64,000 nucleotides of DNA from Bradyrhizobium sp. CB1015. GTDB lineage: Bacteria; Pseudomonadota; Alphaproteobacteria; Rhizobiales; Xanthobacteraceae. Both the position numbers and the translations under genes were made by a program. The stretch lies in the NCBI RefSeq assembly GCF_025200925.1, contig NZ_CP104174.1:6572001-6636000 (forward strand). The letters are read 5' to 3'. Shown here in pieces: positions 1 to 10,943 of this stretch (position 1 is its first letter; the number at the start of each line of letters is the position of its first letter). Under the pieces are notes generated by a model, which did no database searches, had not been told where the DNA came from, and was given only the letters and a program-made list of their open reading frames with translations.

Positions 1-445
1 CCGGGAGCCGAGTTCCCTCTGGCCTCCCTCACTCCCGCGAAAGTCGCCGGCACCGCGCCGGTTGACGCGAGGGCCGCATTCGCCAGAGCTTGACCGTAGC
101 AACGACGGCCAGGACCACACGGTTTTGCCGTACGCGCGGTTCGTTGGCGCCGCAGGGTTCGACGGCGTTGTGCACGTTGCCATCGACATGCCGGCGCGAC
201 GAACCTGACAGCGCCGCTCGTCCATACGAAGCCTCGGGCTCACGGAGAGCAATCCGCCCCGCCCTCGGCATCTCGTACACGACGCTGCCGCGTCCACCGC
301 AAGCCCGGCTCGCGACAATGACGACCGCATGATCGCCCCTCGAGATGAGCCGGGATGGGCGAGACATACGATATTTCCGAATTTCGGTAAAGCAAAATAT
401 GTTCGCGTGAATGCATTGACAGAGAAGCGACACAGGCACGATGCC
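1..445. other. Stretch without a supported gene
   Basis: Open frames exist on both strands here, but all are rich in Arg, Ala and Pro, overlap each other, lack a convincing ribosome binding site and show no recognisable domain. The GC-rich composition alone would produce such frames. I see no RNA gene or promoter I can defend. The region may be a decayed remnant of a neighbouring gene, but nothing in it proves that. Confidence 0.5.
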
Positions 446-534
446 GTAGCCCGGATGGAGCGCAGCGCAATCCGGGAAAGTGCAAGATGCCGGGCGAGCA
501 GCCCCGGATTACGCTGTCGCTCCATCCGGGCTAC
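446..534. repeat. Imperfect long palindrome (REP-like)
   Basis: The left arm begins GTAGCCCGGATGGAGCG and the right arm ends CGCTCCATCCGGGCTAC, so the ends are exact inverted repeats. The middle contains a second pair (CAATCCGGG against CCCGGATTACG). About 89 bases in total, intergenic, able to form a long hairpin. It looks like one of the interspersed palindromic elements that litter intergenic space in this genome. I see no second copy in this window. Confidence 0.75.
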
Positions 535-596
535 GGGAAGGATTTAGCTTGGACGCGTCGTGTCCGGTCGAAAGACCTGTGCCGCCCCCGGGTCGC

Positions 597-1013
597 TCAA
601 TATGGCGCGTAACGATAGCCCGGATCGTAGTAGCCGCCGCCGTAGTAGCCGGGACCGCCGTAATAACCAGAGCCGTAGTAGGGACGCGGGCCATAACCAT
701 AATAATAGCGGTTTTCATAATATTCCTGGCGGCGGCTCTCGGCGATCGCGCCTCCGATCAGACCTGCGGCCAAGCCCATGAAGGCGAGACCCGCGGCATT
801 CGGCCCGCGTCGATAGTAATGACGACGCCGGTGTGCGCTGAAATCGGTGACGCCGGAGGCAGCAGCCTGGCCTGCGACGGTCGCCTTGGCGCCCGGTGTC
901 CCGGCCGAAGCCGCTGCGGACTGGGATGCGGAAGCCGCAATCAGGGCGAGGCTTGCAAGCGCGACCACGATCGTGTTGCGGCCGGCAGCGGAAATCACGG
1001 GTCCAATACTCAT
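597..1013 (-). CDS. Exported Gly/Tyr-rich protein of unknown function
   Basis: A 138-residue protein. The N-terminus (MSIGPVISAAGRN then a hydrophobic Ala/Leu stretch ending near SQSAAA) reads as a signal peptide. The middle has a short Gly/Ala hydrophobic segment (LAFMGLAAGLIGGAIA). The last third is a low-complexity tail of YYGxGPRPYYGSGYYGGPGYYGG type ending in YAPY. I chose this start because GAGGG lies eight bases upstream; an in-frame ATG 26 codons earlier has no such site and would bury the signal peptide. Proteins of this build are common in Rhizobiales and are usually annotated as hypothetical. No enzymatic motif is visible. Confidence 0.7.
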   Translation of the reverse strand: MSIGPVISAAGRNTIVVALASLALIAASASQSAAASAGTPGAKATVAGQAAASGVTDFSAHRRRHYYRRGPNAAGLAFMGLAAGLIGGAIAESRRQEYYENRYYYGYGPRPYYGSGYYGGPGYYGGGYYDPGYRYAPY

Positions 1014-1304
1014 GTTCGAATTCCCTCTGTTCTCGCCCAAAGAAACATAAGCAAACGATCTATAATCCGCAAACCACTGAAATGGTTTCATGATCGCGGC
1101 GATCTGCCACGCTTTGAACGATTGTAAACCGACCGATCAGATCCAGCTTGAACCATCCAACCTGAGCGGATAATGAACAGCCGCGCCGTTTTTCGGTCGC
1201 CGTAAGCGTTTCACGTGAACCACCGCATCAACCGACGCCGTCGGGATCGATGCCATTTTCCAGGGTTCAACGTGATCGACGCGTCCTTTTCCAAGAGAAA
1301 CCAG

Positions 1305-1556
1305 ATGATTGTGGTTCGCAAACTGCCGGCGCGCTATGCGCCGATCGTGATGCCATTCGTGCTGTCCATCCTCATGACGGCGGTGGTGTCGGTCATTTCG
1401 ACGCTGCGGAGCTTAGGCGCAACGCCGGCGTTCCTGGCGACCTGGCCGGGCGCCTGGGGACTATCCTGGCTCGTCGCCTTCCCGACGCTGCTCGTGGTGC
1501 TGCCGCTGGTCCGCCGGATCGTGGCCTGGCTCGTGGCAACGCCACCCGGCCGCTAG
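1305..1556 (+). CDS. DUF2798-type small membrane protein
   Basis: An 83-residue protein with two hydrophobic helices (IVMPFVLSILMTAVVSVISTL and the segment around GLSWLVAFPTLLVVLPLV) joined by a short loop containing WPGAWG. This two-helix arrangement with a WxxxW-type linker matches the DUF2798 family of small inner-membrane proteins of unknown role. The ATG at 1305 is preceded by AAGAGA; an upstream in-frame start would add an Arg-rich extension before the family domain, which I regard as less likely. It converges with the ClC gene, six bases away. Confidence 0.7.
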   Translation: MIVVRKLPARYAPIVMPFVLSILMTAVVSVISTLRSLGATPAFLATWPGAWGLSWLVAFPTLLVVLPLVRRIVAWLVATPPGR

Positions 1557-1562
1557 CCGCGC

Positions 1563-3350
1563 TTACGACAGCGCCCCCAGCACACCTCTCGTCGCCTTGT
1601 CGATCTCCTCGACATAGCGGCGGCGGGCGAAGTTCTCGGTGAGGAAGCCGACGACCTTGCGGCTGTCGGTGGAATCGACCACCGCCAGCATCTCCGCCTC
1701 GGCTTCGTCGAATACCGCCATCGCCGACTTCACGTTCATTTCCGGGATCAGCACGATGTCGATCAGGCGGGCGAGCTCGATCACCTGGATGTCGTCGGCG
1801 ATGGTGTCGAGATCGCTGGAGAACAGATCGGGCAGCAGGACGAGGCCGACATATTCGTCAGCATTGTTGACGATGACAATTCCCGGCCGCGAGCCAAGCG
1901 CGAACTCGCGGCGCGCAGCGGCGATCGTCGTGGTCGACGGCACCTTGCCGACGTCCGAGCGCATCAGGCGCTCGACCGTGAGATTTCGCAGCCAGCCGAC
2001 GTCGTTGGCGCTGCGGATGGTCTCGCCGCGCAGGTGCAGGCGCCAGGTCGAGAAGGAATGGCCGAACATGAAGCGCACGCAGATCGAGGTGACGATGCAG
2101 CCGGCCAGCACCACGGCGGTGACGTCGACATTGCGTGTCATCTCGAGCACGAGGAACGACATCGTGAGGGGGCCGCCGACGATGGCGACGCCGAGCGTCG
2201 CCATGCCGGTCAGCATCGCCACCAGCGGGTCGACTACGAACTGCGGACTGATCAGCTCCAACAGCTCGGCGAAGAACTTTCCGATCAGGCTGCCGACGAA
2301 CAGAGAAGCGAAGAACAGGCCGCCGCGAAAGCCCGAGGCGAGCGAGATCAGGCAGGCCGTCACCTTCAGGCCGATGATCAGCGCGATCAGGCCGATCGTC
2401 ATGTCGTGGAAGAGATCGAGCACCATGGCGCCATGGCCGGCCGCGAGAACCTGCGGCGTGACGATGGCGAACCCGCCGACGATCAGGCCGCCGATCACGG
2501 GCCGCAACCAGACCGGCATCCAGGCGAACAGCCGCTCGAATGTCGGCGAGGAGCGCATCACGGCGATGCCGACGCCGCTGGTGATAAGGGCGAGCCCGAT
2601 CAGCGCCAGATATTGCTCGACGCCGACGGCGCTGACCTTGGGTATCTCCAATGAATAGGGCGCGCCGCCGAGCCATTGCGCGGTCAGGGCGCCCGCCAGC
2701 GAGGCCGCCAGGATCGGCGCAGCGCTGCCGACCGAATAGACTCCGACGATCAGCTCGCAGGCGTAGAAGGCGCCGGTGATCGGCGCGCCGAACGCCGCCG
2801 CGATCGCCGCCGCGGCCCCGCAACCGACCATCAGGCGCAGATCGTTGCGGCGAAGGTTGAAGAACTTGCCGAGCAGCGAGGCGATGCCGGAGCCGATCTG
2901 GGTGTAGCCGGCCTCGAGGCCGACCGAGGCGCCGCAGCCGTTCGAGATCAGGGTCTGGCTCGACACCACCACGCTGTCGCGCATCGACAGATTGCCGCCG
3001 CGCAGCGCGTTTGCCTCGATGGGGTCGACCGCGTTCGAGATCTTCATGCGCCGCCGCGACCATTCCATGATGCCGAGCGAGAGCCCTCCGAGCGCAGGTG
3101 CGATCAACGCTGCCCAGGGGCTGACACTCGCGTTGGCGGACAGGCGGACGTCGACGGGAATGCCGTAGATCACGACATGCGCGATCTGGGCGATCTCGGC
3201 CATCAGAGTCACGATCGCGCCTGCGAGCGTGCCGATCACGAGCGCCAGCGGGATCAGGTAGAACTCGTTGCTGCGCAACAGTGCGCGCAGCCGAACCATG
3301 GTGCGGTTCGTCTTCTTGCGATCGACGAGATGCCTGATCCGCACGAACAC
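1563..3350 (-). CDS. ClC-family chloride channel/antiporter with C-terminal CBS domains
   Basis: A 595-residue inner-membrane protein with about ten or more hydrophobic segments in the first 430 residues and a soluble tail that reads as a CBS pair (from LMRSDVGKVPSTTTIAAARRE to the C-terminus). The gating glutamate region is present as GASVGLEAGYTQ, equivalent to GREGP of classical ClC proteins. The GLFAPML segment appears as GFRGGLFFASLFVGSLIG. The first selectivity motif (GSGIP) is not recognisable; the equivalent region reads EANALRGGNLSMRD. Members move chloride or exchange it for protons, and the CBS tail may sense nucleotides. The start used is a GTG; an ATG at 3299 (MVRLRALLRSNEF) is an alternative. 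The upstream aldolase gene on the same strand ends 15 bases away. Confidence 0.85.
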   Translation of the reverse strand: MFVRIRHLVDRKKTNRTMVRLRALLRSNEFYLIPLALVIGTLAGAIVTLMAEIAQIAHVVIYGIPVDVRLSANASVSPWAALIAPALGGLSLGIMEWSRRRMKISNAVDPIEANALRGGNLSMRDSVVVSSQTLISNGCGASVGLEAGYTQIGSGIASLLGKFFNLRRNDLRLMVGCGAAAAIAAAFGAPITGAFYACELIVGVYSVGSAAPILAASLAGALTAQWLGGAPYSLEIPKVSAVGVEQYLALIGLALITSGVGIAVMRSSPTFERLFAWMPVWLRPVIGGLIVGGFAIVTPQVLAAGHGAMVLDLFHDMTIGLIALIIGLKVTACLISLASGFRGGLFFASLFVGSLIGKFFAELLELISPQFVVDPLVAMLTGMATLGVAIVGGPLTMSFLVLEMTRNVDVTAVVLAGCIVTSICVRFMFGHSFSTWRLHLRGETIRSANDVGWLRNLTVERLMRSDVGKVPSTTTIAAARREFALGSRPGIVIVNNADEYVGLVLLPDLFSSDLDTIADDIQVIELARLIDIVLIPEMNVKSAMAVFDEAEAEMLAVVDSTDSRKVVGFLTENFARRRYVEEIDKATRGVLGALS

Positions 3351-3365
3351 CGTCTGGCCCGCCCC

Positions 3366-4019
3366 CTACCCTTCCGACAGGCCGTAACCGGCCATGCGCT
3401 GGCGAACCCGTTCGATCTCCTCGCTCGGAAGCAGCGGCGGGCGTCCGATCTGCAGGCAGCCGTGATATTGCCGCGCCAGCGTCTCGACCTCGACCGCCAG
3501 CCACATCGCCTTGTCCAAGGTCTTGCCGATCGCGATCATGCCGTGATGGTCGAGCAGGCAGGCAAGCCGGCCCTCCAGCGCCCGTACCGCATGCTCGGAC
3601 AGCTCCGCCGTTCCGAACGTCGCGTAGGGCGCGCAGCGGATGCTGTCGCCGCCCGCCGCCGCGATCATGTAATGCACCGGCGGGATCTCCATGCCCATGA
3701 TCGCCAGGATGGTGCAATAGGTCGGATGGGCGTGCACGACGGCGTTGACGTCGTGCCGCGACTTCAGGATGTCGCGATGAAAGCGCCATTCGCTCGACGG
3801 CTTCTGGTCGGCCGCGTGCGAGCCGTCCATGGCCATGAAGACGATCTGGTCCGGACTCATGGCCTCATAGGGCACGCTGGTCGGCGTGACCAGGAGCCCG
3901 TCCGCATGCCGGACGCTGATATTGCCAGATGTGCCCTGGTTGATGCCGAGCGCGTTCATGCGCCGGCAGGCGTCGATAATGGCCTGTCTCTTGGCGAGCT
4001 CGTCCGCTGTCATCGACAT
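3366..4019 (-). CDS. Class II aldolase/adducin-family protein (fuculose-phosphate aldolase type)
   Basis: A 217-residue zinc-dependent class II aldolase. The family signature is complete: NQGTSGNISVR near the N-terminus (phosphate-binding loop), a Glu in PSSEWRFHRDI, the zinc histidines in VVHAHPTYCT, and a third His in LLDHHGMIAIG. Such enzymes cleave or epimerise phosphorylated sugars such as L-fuculose-1-phosphate; the exact substrate cannot be read from sequence. The start is supported by AGGAAA seven bases upstream of ATG; ATGTCGATG leaves a second ATG two codons later. It probably shares a transcript with the downstream ClC gene. Confidence 0.85.
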   Translation of the reverse strand: MSMTADELAKRQAIIDACRRMNALGINQGTSGNISVRHADGLLVTPTSVPYEAMSPDQIVFMAMDGSHAADQKPSSEWRFHRDILKSRHDVNAVVHAHPTYCTILAIMGMEIPPVHYMIAAAGGDSIRCAPYATFGTAELSEHAVRALEGRLACLLDHHGMIAIGKTLDKAMWLAVEVETLARQYHGCLQIGRPPLLPSEEIERVRQRMAGYGLSEG

Positions 4020-4341
4020 GTCGATTTCCTGTCGAAGGGCTTGTTGGACCGGAAGTACGTCAAAGCAACATGACAGTGCAAGCGAAAGCGTCCCGGATCC
4101 TGCCGCCAAGCCGGAACGGGAGTTCGACAAGTTAACAGATTGTCGCAGCTCTAGGGCAGGATCACGAGCCGCGCCCCATAGCCCGCACCCGCCCAAAAGT
4201 AGCAGCGCGGTGGCAATCGCGCCGGGGCCGGCCATCGGCTCTTCAGATGCGAGCAATAACAAAAGTTAAGGCTGGTGCGGAGGCAATCAGATCGAACAGT
4301 GCAATCGCAAAGCAACCATTCCCCACGATTGCCGTTTCACT
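4020..4341. other. Divergent intergenic region
   Basis: About 320 bases between the minus-strand aldolase and the plus-strand DUF3606-peptidase fusion. It must contain both promoters, but I cannot pick convincing -35/-10 pairs. Open frames through it are uninterrupted extensions of the neighbours without their own start signals. Composition is less GC-rich around 4240-4340. Confidence 0.4.
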
Positions 4342-5322
4342 GTGCATCAACACGAACAGAAGCAGCCGAAGCAATTGCACGAGCTCCGTTCCAGAATTGA
4401 TCCGCACGATCCCGTTGCCTGCAGCCGCTGGGCGCTTCGATTAGGGACAAACGTCAAAGAGCTCAAGGCGGCGATTCATCAATTCGGCAGCGCGGCAGAT
4501 GCCGTGGCATACGGCCTTCAGCAATGGCGGCGCAGTGCCTCGCGCGGGCAGTGGCAAGGCCGCAGCGGCGCACCGCAGGTCGGCATTCTCTCCGATTCCA
4601 TGGTCGCGCGCGGCGAGCAGCTCGCCTCGGTCTCGATGGTCTGCGTCAACGCGATCGGCCTTGTCGCCGGCGCCGTGCCGCGGATTCTGCCTGTGGCGCC
4701 CGAGGCTGATATCGATGCCTATCTGGATGGGCTTGATGGCCTCTTTGTCGGCGGCGGACAGACCAACGTCCATCCGTCCCGCTATGGACAAACGGTCGAC
4801 GAGGAGCGCGACGGCCCGTTCGACGAATTCCGCGATGAGGTCGCGCTGCGCCTGATCCCGCGGGCGCTGGCGCGGGGCATCCCCGCTCTGTTCGTCTGCC
4901 GCGGCTTCCAGGAGCTGAATGTCGCTTTCGGCGGCACGCTGGCGAAGGAGCCGGACGATTTGCCCGAGGACCAGCGCCATGGCACGCCCGAGGCGGACAA
5001 CGAGGACGCCCGCTACCGGCTGCGGCAGAAGGTGGGCTTGCGCAAGGGCGGTGTCCTGCATCAGATCTGCGGCGCGGACTCGATCATCGTGAACTCGCTG
5101 CACAGCTTCCTGATCGCCGATCTCGCTCCAGGTCTCGTCGCGGAGGCCGTTGCCGAGGACGGCTCGATCGAGGCCGTCAGCGTCGAGGGCGCGGGCGATT
5201 TTGCGCTCGGCACCCTTTTTCATCCCGATTATTGGGCGAGCTCCGATCACGCGTCGGCGCGCATTCTGGCGGCTTTTGGCGACGCGGTGCGCCGCCACGC
5301 CAAGGCCCAAGGGGCAGCATAG
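4342..5322 (+). CDS. DUF3606 - peptidase C26 (gamma-glutamyl hydrolase) fusion
   Basis: A 326-residue protein with two parts. Residues 15-60 (RSRIDPHDPVACSRWALRLG then KELKAAIHQFGSAADAVAYGL) match the small DUF3606 domain, normally a free-standing protein of about 60 residues. From residue 77 it is a class I glutamine amidotransferase-like peptidase C26: GLFVGGGQTNVHPSRYG, the nucleophile elbow ALFVCRGFQELNVAFGGTL (Cys186), VNSLHS, and LFHPDYW (His294). Most C26 proteins have HPE; here the acid is Asp296. The start is GTG; no Met occurs before the first beta strand of the C26 domain, so the DUF3606 part is likely to be translated. The stop lies two bases before the next gene, a gamma-glutamyl-type ligase, suggesting one operon. 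Confidence 0.8.
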   Translation: MHQHEQKQPKQLHELRSRIDPHDPVACSRWALRLGTNVKELKAAIHQFGSAADAVAYGLQQWRRSASRGQWQGRSGAPQVGILSDSMVARGEQLASVSMVCVNAIGLVAGAVPRILPVAPEADIDAYLDGLDGLFVGGGQTNVHPSRYGQTVDEERDGPFDEFRDEVALRLIPRALARGIPALFVCRGFQELNVAFGGTLAKEPDDLPEDQRHGTPEADNEDARYRLRQKVGLRKGGVLHQICGADSIIVNSLHSFLIADLAPGLVAEAVAEDGSIEAVSVEGAGDFALGTLFHPDYWASSDHASARILAAFGDAVRRHAKAQGAA

Positions 5323-5324
5323 GC

Positions 5325-6512
5325 ATGCACCGCTACCGTTTCGGCATCGAGGAGGAATATTTTCTGGTCAACCGCCAGTCGGCGGCGCCGCGATCCGAGC
5401 TGCCCAAGCCCTACATGGCGGCGGCGCAGAAGCGCCTCGGCGAGCGGCTGACCACCGAGATGCTGCAATCGCAGATCGAGGTGGCGACCCCGCCGCTGAC
5501 GTCTTCGGCCGATGCGCTGGCCGAGCTCGCGCATTATCGCGCGGAGCTCACCGAGGTCGGCAAGGACCACGGCGTCGGCATCATCGCGGCCGGCACACAC
5601 CCGCTGGCGCAGCCGCAGCAGCAGCGCATGACGCGCAAGCGCCGCTACAGCAAGGTCATCAGCGACCTCGGTATGGTCGGCCTCGGCAACCCGATCAGCG
5701 GACTGCACGTCCACGTCGAGGTGCCCGAGCCCGATTTGCGGGTCGAGATCATGCACCGCCTGGTGCCGTTCCTGCCGCTGCTGCTGGCGCTCTCGACCTC
5801 CTCGCCGTTCTGGTGCGGCTACCCGACGGGATTGCTGGGCTACCGCAATGCCGCCAACGACGCCCTGCCCCGGACCGGCTTTCCCGAGATGTTTCGGAAC
5901 CTTTCCGAATACGAGACCTACGTGAAGACCTTGGTCGATGCCGGCATCGTCCCTAACGCCACCCATGTCTGGTGGGCGCTGCGGCCGTCGCTGCAGCATC
6001 CGACGCTCGAGCTGCGCATCACCGATTGCTGCACGGCGATCGCGGATTCGGTGGCGATCGCGGCGCTGTTCCGCGCGCTGGTCCGCCACGCCGTTCACCA
6101 CCCCGAGCTGAACGCCACCTATTCCGCCGTGCACCGCGCGCTGGTCGAGGAGAACCGCTGGCGCGCCCAGCGCTACGGAACCGACGGCACCTATATCGAT
6201 CTGGTGTCGTTGGAGCCGGTCTCGTTCAGAACCTGGCTCGATTCGGTGATCGCCATGGTGGCGCCTCACGTCGACCATCTCGGCATCGAAGACGACATCC
6301 AGCACCTGAAATCGATCCCCAAGCGGGGCACGTCGGCCCACCTTCAGCTCGAATATTTCCGCGGCTTGCGCAAGTTCGGCCGCTCGCCGCGCGAAGCGAT
6401 CGGCGACGTGACGAAATGGCTGCGGGCCTCCACCGAGGCCGGAGACTTCACCGCCCGGGGCGGCGAGCCGAAGGCGCCAGCGGTGCGGCAAACCCTGGCC
6501 GACCTGGTCTGA
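5325..6512 (+). CDS. Carboxylate-amine ligase, YbdK/GCS2 family
   Basis: A 395-residue member of the glutamate-cysteine ligase type 2 family. It opens with the family hallmark YRFGIEEEYFLV and continues with LTTEMLQSQIEVATPP, GTHPLAQ, and GLHVHVEVPEPDLRVEIMHRLVPFLPLLLALSTSSPFWCG. The middle holds WALRPSLQHPTLELRITDCC. Proteins of this type join a carboxylate to an amine with ATP. E. coli YbdK has weak glutamate-cysteine ligase activity and its natural substrate is unknown. The neighbour upstream is a predicted gamma-glutamyl hydrolase only two bases away, so the pair may make and break the same amide-type product. The start ATG follows directly on the upstream stop codon. Confidence 0.88.
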   Translation: MHRYRFGIEEEYFLVNRQSAAPRSELPKPYMAAAQKRLGERLTTEMLQSQIEVATPPLTSSADALAELAHYRAELTEVGKDHGVGIIAAGTHPLAQPQQQRMTRKRRYSKVISDLGMVGLGNPISGLHVHVEVPEPDLRVEIMHRLVPFLPLLLALSTSSPFWCGYPTGLLGYRNAANDALPRTGFPEMFRNLSEYETYVKTLVDAGIVPNATHVWWALRPSLQHPTLELRITDCCTAIADSVAIAALFRALVRHAVHHPELNATYSAVHRALVEENRWRAQRYGTDGTYIDLVSLEPVSFRTWLDSVIAMVAPHVDHLGIEDDIQHLKSIPKRGTSAHLQLEYFRGLRKFGRSPREAIGDVTKWLRASTEAGDFTARGGEPKAPAVRQTLADLV

Positions 6513-6598
6513 CGCCGCAGGCCGCGGCCGCATGGAACGAGGTTTTGGCCGCCGACTTAGCTCAGCGTGACGGCAATGGACAATTGTGGAGACCAATC

Positions 6599-6805
6599 AT
6601 GAGCGACAGCGGAGTTAGCATGCTCTTGGGCCACGCCTCGGCCCAGATGCTTTGGCTCTGGTTCATCGGCGCGTTCGTGCTCGGCGGGGCCCTCGTCTAC
6701 GGGGTGATGAAGGCCGGCCATCTGCGCCGCAGCGAGCGCGCACGCCTCGACCGCGCGACGGAAGAGCGCCAGCGCCAGGAAGACCCCTACAAGCGCCCGA
6801 CCTGA
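6599..6805 (+). CDS. Small membrane protein of unknown function
   Basis: A 68-residue protein: a short N-terminus, one strong transmembrane helix (MLWLWFIGAFVLGGALVYGVMKAG), then a charged cytoplasmic tail (RRSERARLDRATEERQRQEDPYKRP). GGAG lies about nine bases before the ATG. Rhizobiales carry many such single-helix proteins with a short Arg/Glu-rich tail. No function can be assigned. It lies upstream of the DUF892 gene in the same direction. Confidence 0.65.
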   Translation: MSDSGVSMLLGHASAQMLWLWFIGAFVLGGALVYGVMKAGHLRRSERARLDRATEERQRQEDPYKRPT

Positions 6806-6903
6806 GCGAGGTTGCAGTTTGGAACTTTCGTTCTCCGACGGCTTTGATCGGCCGAGGATTGAGGAAGGCGAGGCCTTCCCGTGTCGCCTCATGAGGAGGA
6901 CGT

Positions 6904-7470
6904 ATGGCTAAACGAGCGAAGAAACGCACGACCAAGAAGACCGCGGCGCGCCGGCCGCGTCAGGCGCCGAAGATGCTCAGCGACCTGTTTCTGGAGACGC
7001 TGAAGGACATCTATTTCGCTGAGAACAAGATCATCAAGACCCTGCCCAAGATGGCCAAGGCCGCGAATTCCAAGGAGCTTGCGGCCGCTTTCAACAAGCA
7101 TTTGCGCGAGACCCAGGGCCAGGTCAAACGGCTCGACCAGATCTTCAAGATGCTGGGCAAGCCGGCACGCGGCAAGCCCTGCGAGGCCATCAACGGCATT
7201 GCCGACGAGGGCGCCGAGATCATGAAGGAGTTCAAGGGCGCGCCGGCGCTCGATGCCGGACTGCTCGCGGCAGCGCAGTCGGTCGAGCACTACGAGATCT
7301 CCCGCTACGGCACGCTGCGCACCTGGGCCGAGGAGCTCGGCATGCAGGACGCAGCAACGCTGCTCCAGGAGACGCTGGACGAGGAAGAGGCGACCGATCG
7401 CACCCTGACCGAGCTCGCTACCTCGGTAATCAACCTCGAAGCGGAAGAAGAATACCGCGCGGCGGCCTGA
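6904..7470 (+). CDS. Ferritin-like DUF892 (YciE/YciF-type) stress protein
   Basis: A 188-residue protein with a Lys/Arg-rich start (KRAKKRTTKKTAARR) followed by the DUF892 four-helix domain: LSDLFLETLKDIYFAENKIIKTLPKMAKAA, then the helix with HLRETQGQVKRLDQIFKMLG, AAAQSVEHYEISRYGTL and LLQETLDEEEATDRTLTELA. The regularly placed Glu and His residues are those expected for a di-metal centre. YciE/F-type proteins are induced by general stress in proteobacteria. A GAGGAG site lies seven bases upstream. Its position ahead of Hsp20 and Lon supports a stress role. The basic N-terminus could bind DNA or anions, which is inference. Confidence 0.85.
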   Translation: MAKRAKKRTTKKTAARRPRQAPKMLSDLFLETLKDIYFAENKIIKTLPKMAKAANSKELAAAFNKHLRETQGQVKRLDQIFKMLGKPARGKPCEAINGIADEGAEIMKEFKGAPALDAGLLAAAQSVEHYEISRYGTLRTWAEELGMQDAATLLQETLDEEEATDRTLTELATSVINLEAEEEYRAAA

Positions 7471-7638
7471 CCCCGCGCCCTGCCAGTGAACGGAACGTCG
7501 CGGCCACATGCCGCGGCGTTCGCTTGCCTTGATCGCACGGCGGCGCATGGCACATCGGCGCCACTGCACTGGATTGCCGCACTGGATTTCCCGGGAACTG
7601 GCCCCATATGCAGGCTTTCCCACCCCAGAGCCCGCATC

Positions 7639-8022
7639 ATGCAACCCAAAAATCCCCTCGACTGGATGCTGTCCGAAGCCCTGGACTCGCTCACCCGCGC
7701 CGATCGGCTGCGCCAGCAGTTCGGCCGCCAAGAAGCCTGCTGGGAGCCACCGATCGACGTGCTCGAAACCGAGCGTGAGCTCCTGATCCTTGTCGCGCTT
7801 CCCGGCGTCAATCCGGACAATGTCGAGACCGTCATCCATGACGGCGTTCTCGTCATCTCGGGTCAGCGCACCCTGCCGCCGGAGCTTCGCAACGCCCGCA
7901 TCCATCGGCTCGAGCTGCCGCAGGGGCGTTTTGAGCGCCGCATCACGCTTCCCCTCGGCCGCTACGCCATCAGCCGCTTCGTGATGGACGGCTGCGTCGC
8001 ACTGCGCCTCGCGAAATCCTGA
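7639..8022 (+). CDS. Hsp20/alpha-crystallin small heat-shock protein
   Basis: A 127-residue protein with one alpha-crystallin domain: WEPPIDVLETERELLILVALPGVNPDNVETVIHDGVLVISGQR, then a beta strand RIHRLELPQGRFERRITLP. The usual IxI tail is replaced by VALRLAKS. It acts as an ATP-independent holdase for unfolding proteins. The ATG at 7639 gives the normal family length. A GTG start 51 codons upstream is possible but adds sequence without domain support. The stop lies eight bases before the lon-like gene, so the two are probably cotranscribed, and the pairing of a holdase with a protease makes functional sense. Confidence 0.85.
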   Translation: MQPKNPLDWMLSEALDSLTRADRLRQQFGRQEACWEPPIDVLETERELLILVALPGVNPDNVETVIHDGVLVISGQRTLPPELRNARIHRLELPQGRFERRITLPLGRYAISRFVMDGCVALRLAKS

Positions 8023-8030
8023 GGTCGATC

Positions 8031-10409
<2,379 letters not shown>

Positions 10410-10414
10410 AGGCG

Positions 10415-10570
10415 ATGAAGAGACTGCTGGAAAGAGCGAAGCGATCGCGGAAGACGCAGCGGCTGCGCCAATTGCTCGATCGGGCGATCGACCGGATTCG
10501 CGATACGCTCGCAGGACCCGAGCCGCGGCTTCAGCCGGTCCCGGTCCGGGTGAAGCGCCGCAAGGGTTGA
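10415..10570 (+). CDS. Possible 51-residue basic peptide after lon
   Basis: An ATG five bases after the lon stop opens a 51-codon frame rich in Arg, Lys and Leu (MKRLLERAKRSRKTQRLRQLL then DRAIDRIRDTL). GAGTGAAGGCG before the ATG could serve as ribosome binding site. It ends ahead of the lon terminator, so it would lie on the same transcript. I recognise no family. It may be a chance frame in GC-rich DNA; the helical, amphipathic character is the only positive sign. Confidence 0.35.
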   Translation: MKRLLERAKRSRKTQRLRQLLDRAIDRIRDTLAGPEPRLQPVPVRVKRRKG

Positions 10571-10606
10571 GCCCTCCGTCTCAGGCCCTCGCGGCAACCC
10601 CATACA

Positions 10607-10634
10607 AAAGGCCCCCTCGTTCGAGGGGGCCTTT
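10607..10634. terminator. Bidirectional terminator between lon and HU genes
   Basis: A perfect 13-bp stem, AAAGGCCCCCTCG pairing with CGAGGGGGCCTTT, with a two-base loop. Flanking A and T residues give a short U-tract in both directions. It sits between the convergent lon-side transcript and the HU gene, and so probably ends both. Confidence 0.9.
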
Positions 10635-10640
10635 GCGTTG

Positions 10641-10943
10641 TTAGCCCACGGCGTCCTTGGCTGCCTTGACCGGGCGGGCGCGGACGATCTTCCGGGCCGG
10701 CTTGGCCTTGAACATCATCTCTTCACCCGTGAACGGGTTGGTGCCCTTGCGCGCCTTGGTCGCGGGCTTCTTGATGACCACGAACTTGGCGAAGCCCGGC
10801 ACCAGGAACAGGCCGTTCTTCTTGAGCTCCTTGTGGCCGACGTCGGTCAACGTCTCCATGACGTTCTTGACGTCACGCTTGGAAAGCTCGGTGGCGGTCG
10901 CAATCTTTTCGATCAACTGCGATTTGGACATCTGGGTTGGCAT
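10641..10943 (-). CDS. HU-family DNA-binding protein
   Basis: A 100-residue nucleoid protein. It has the HU/IHF fold: SKSQLIEKIATATELSKRDVKNVMETLTDVGHKEL, the GFAKFVVIKKPATKARKGTNPFTGEEM arm with the conserved RxGxNPxTGE core, and a basic tail RKIVRARPVKAAKDAVG that is longer than in E. coli HU. It bends and compacts DNA. The tail with Lys/Ala/Pro residues is common in alphaproteobacterial paralogues. The ATG is preceded by GGAGACACG. Confidence 0.92.
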   Translation of the reverse strand: MPTQMSKSQLIEKIATATELSKRDVKNVMETLTDVGHKELKKNGLFLVPGFAKFVVIKKPATKARKGTNPFTGEEMMFKAKPARKIVRARPVKAAKDAVG

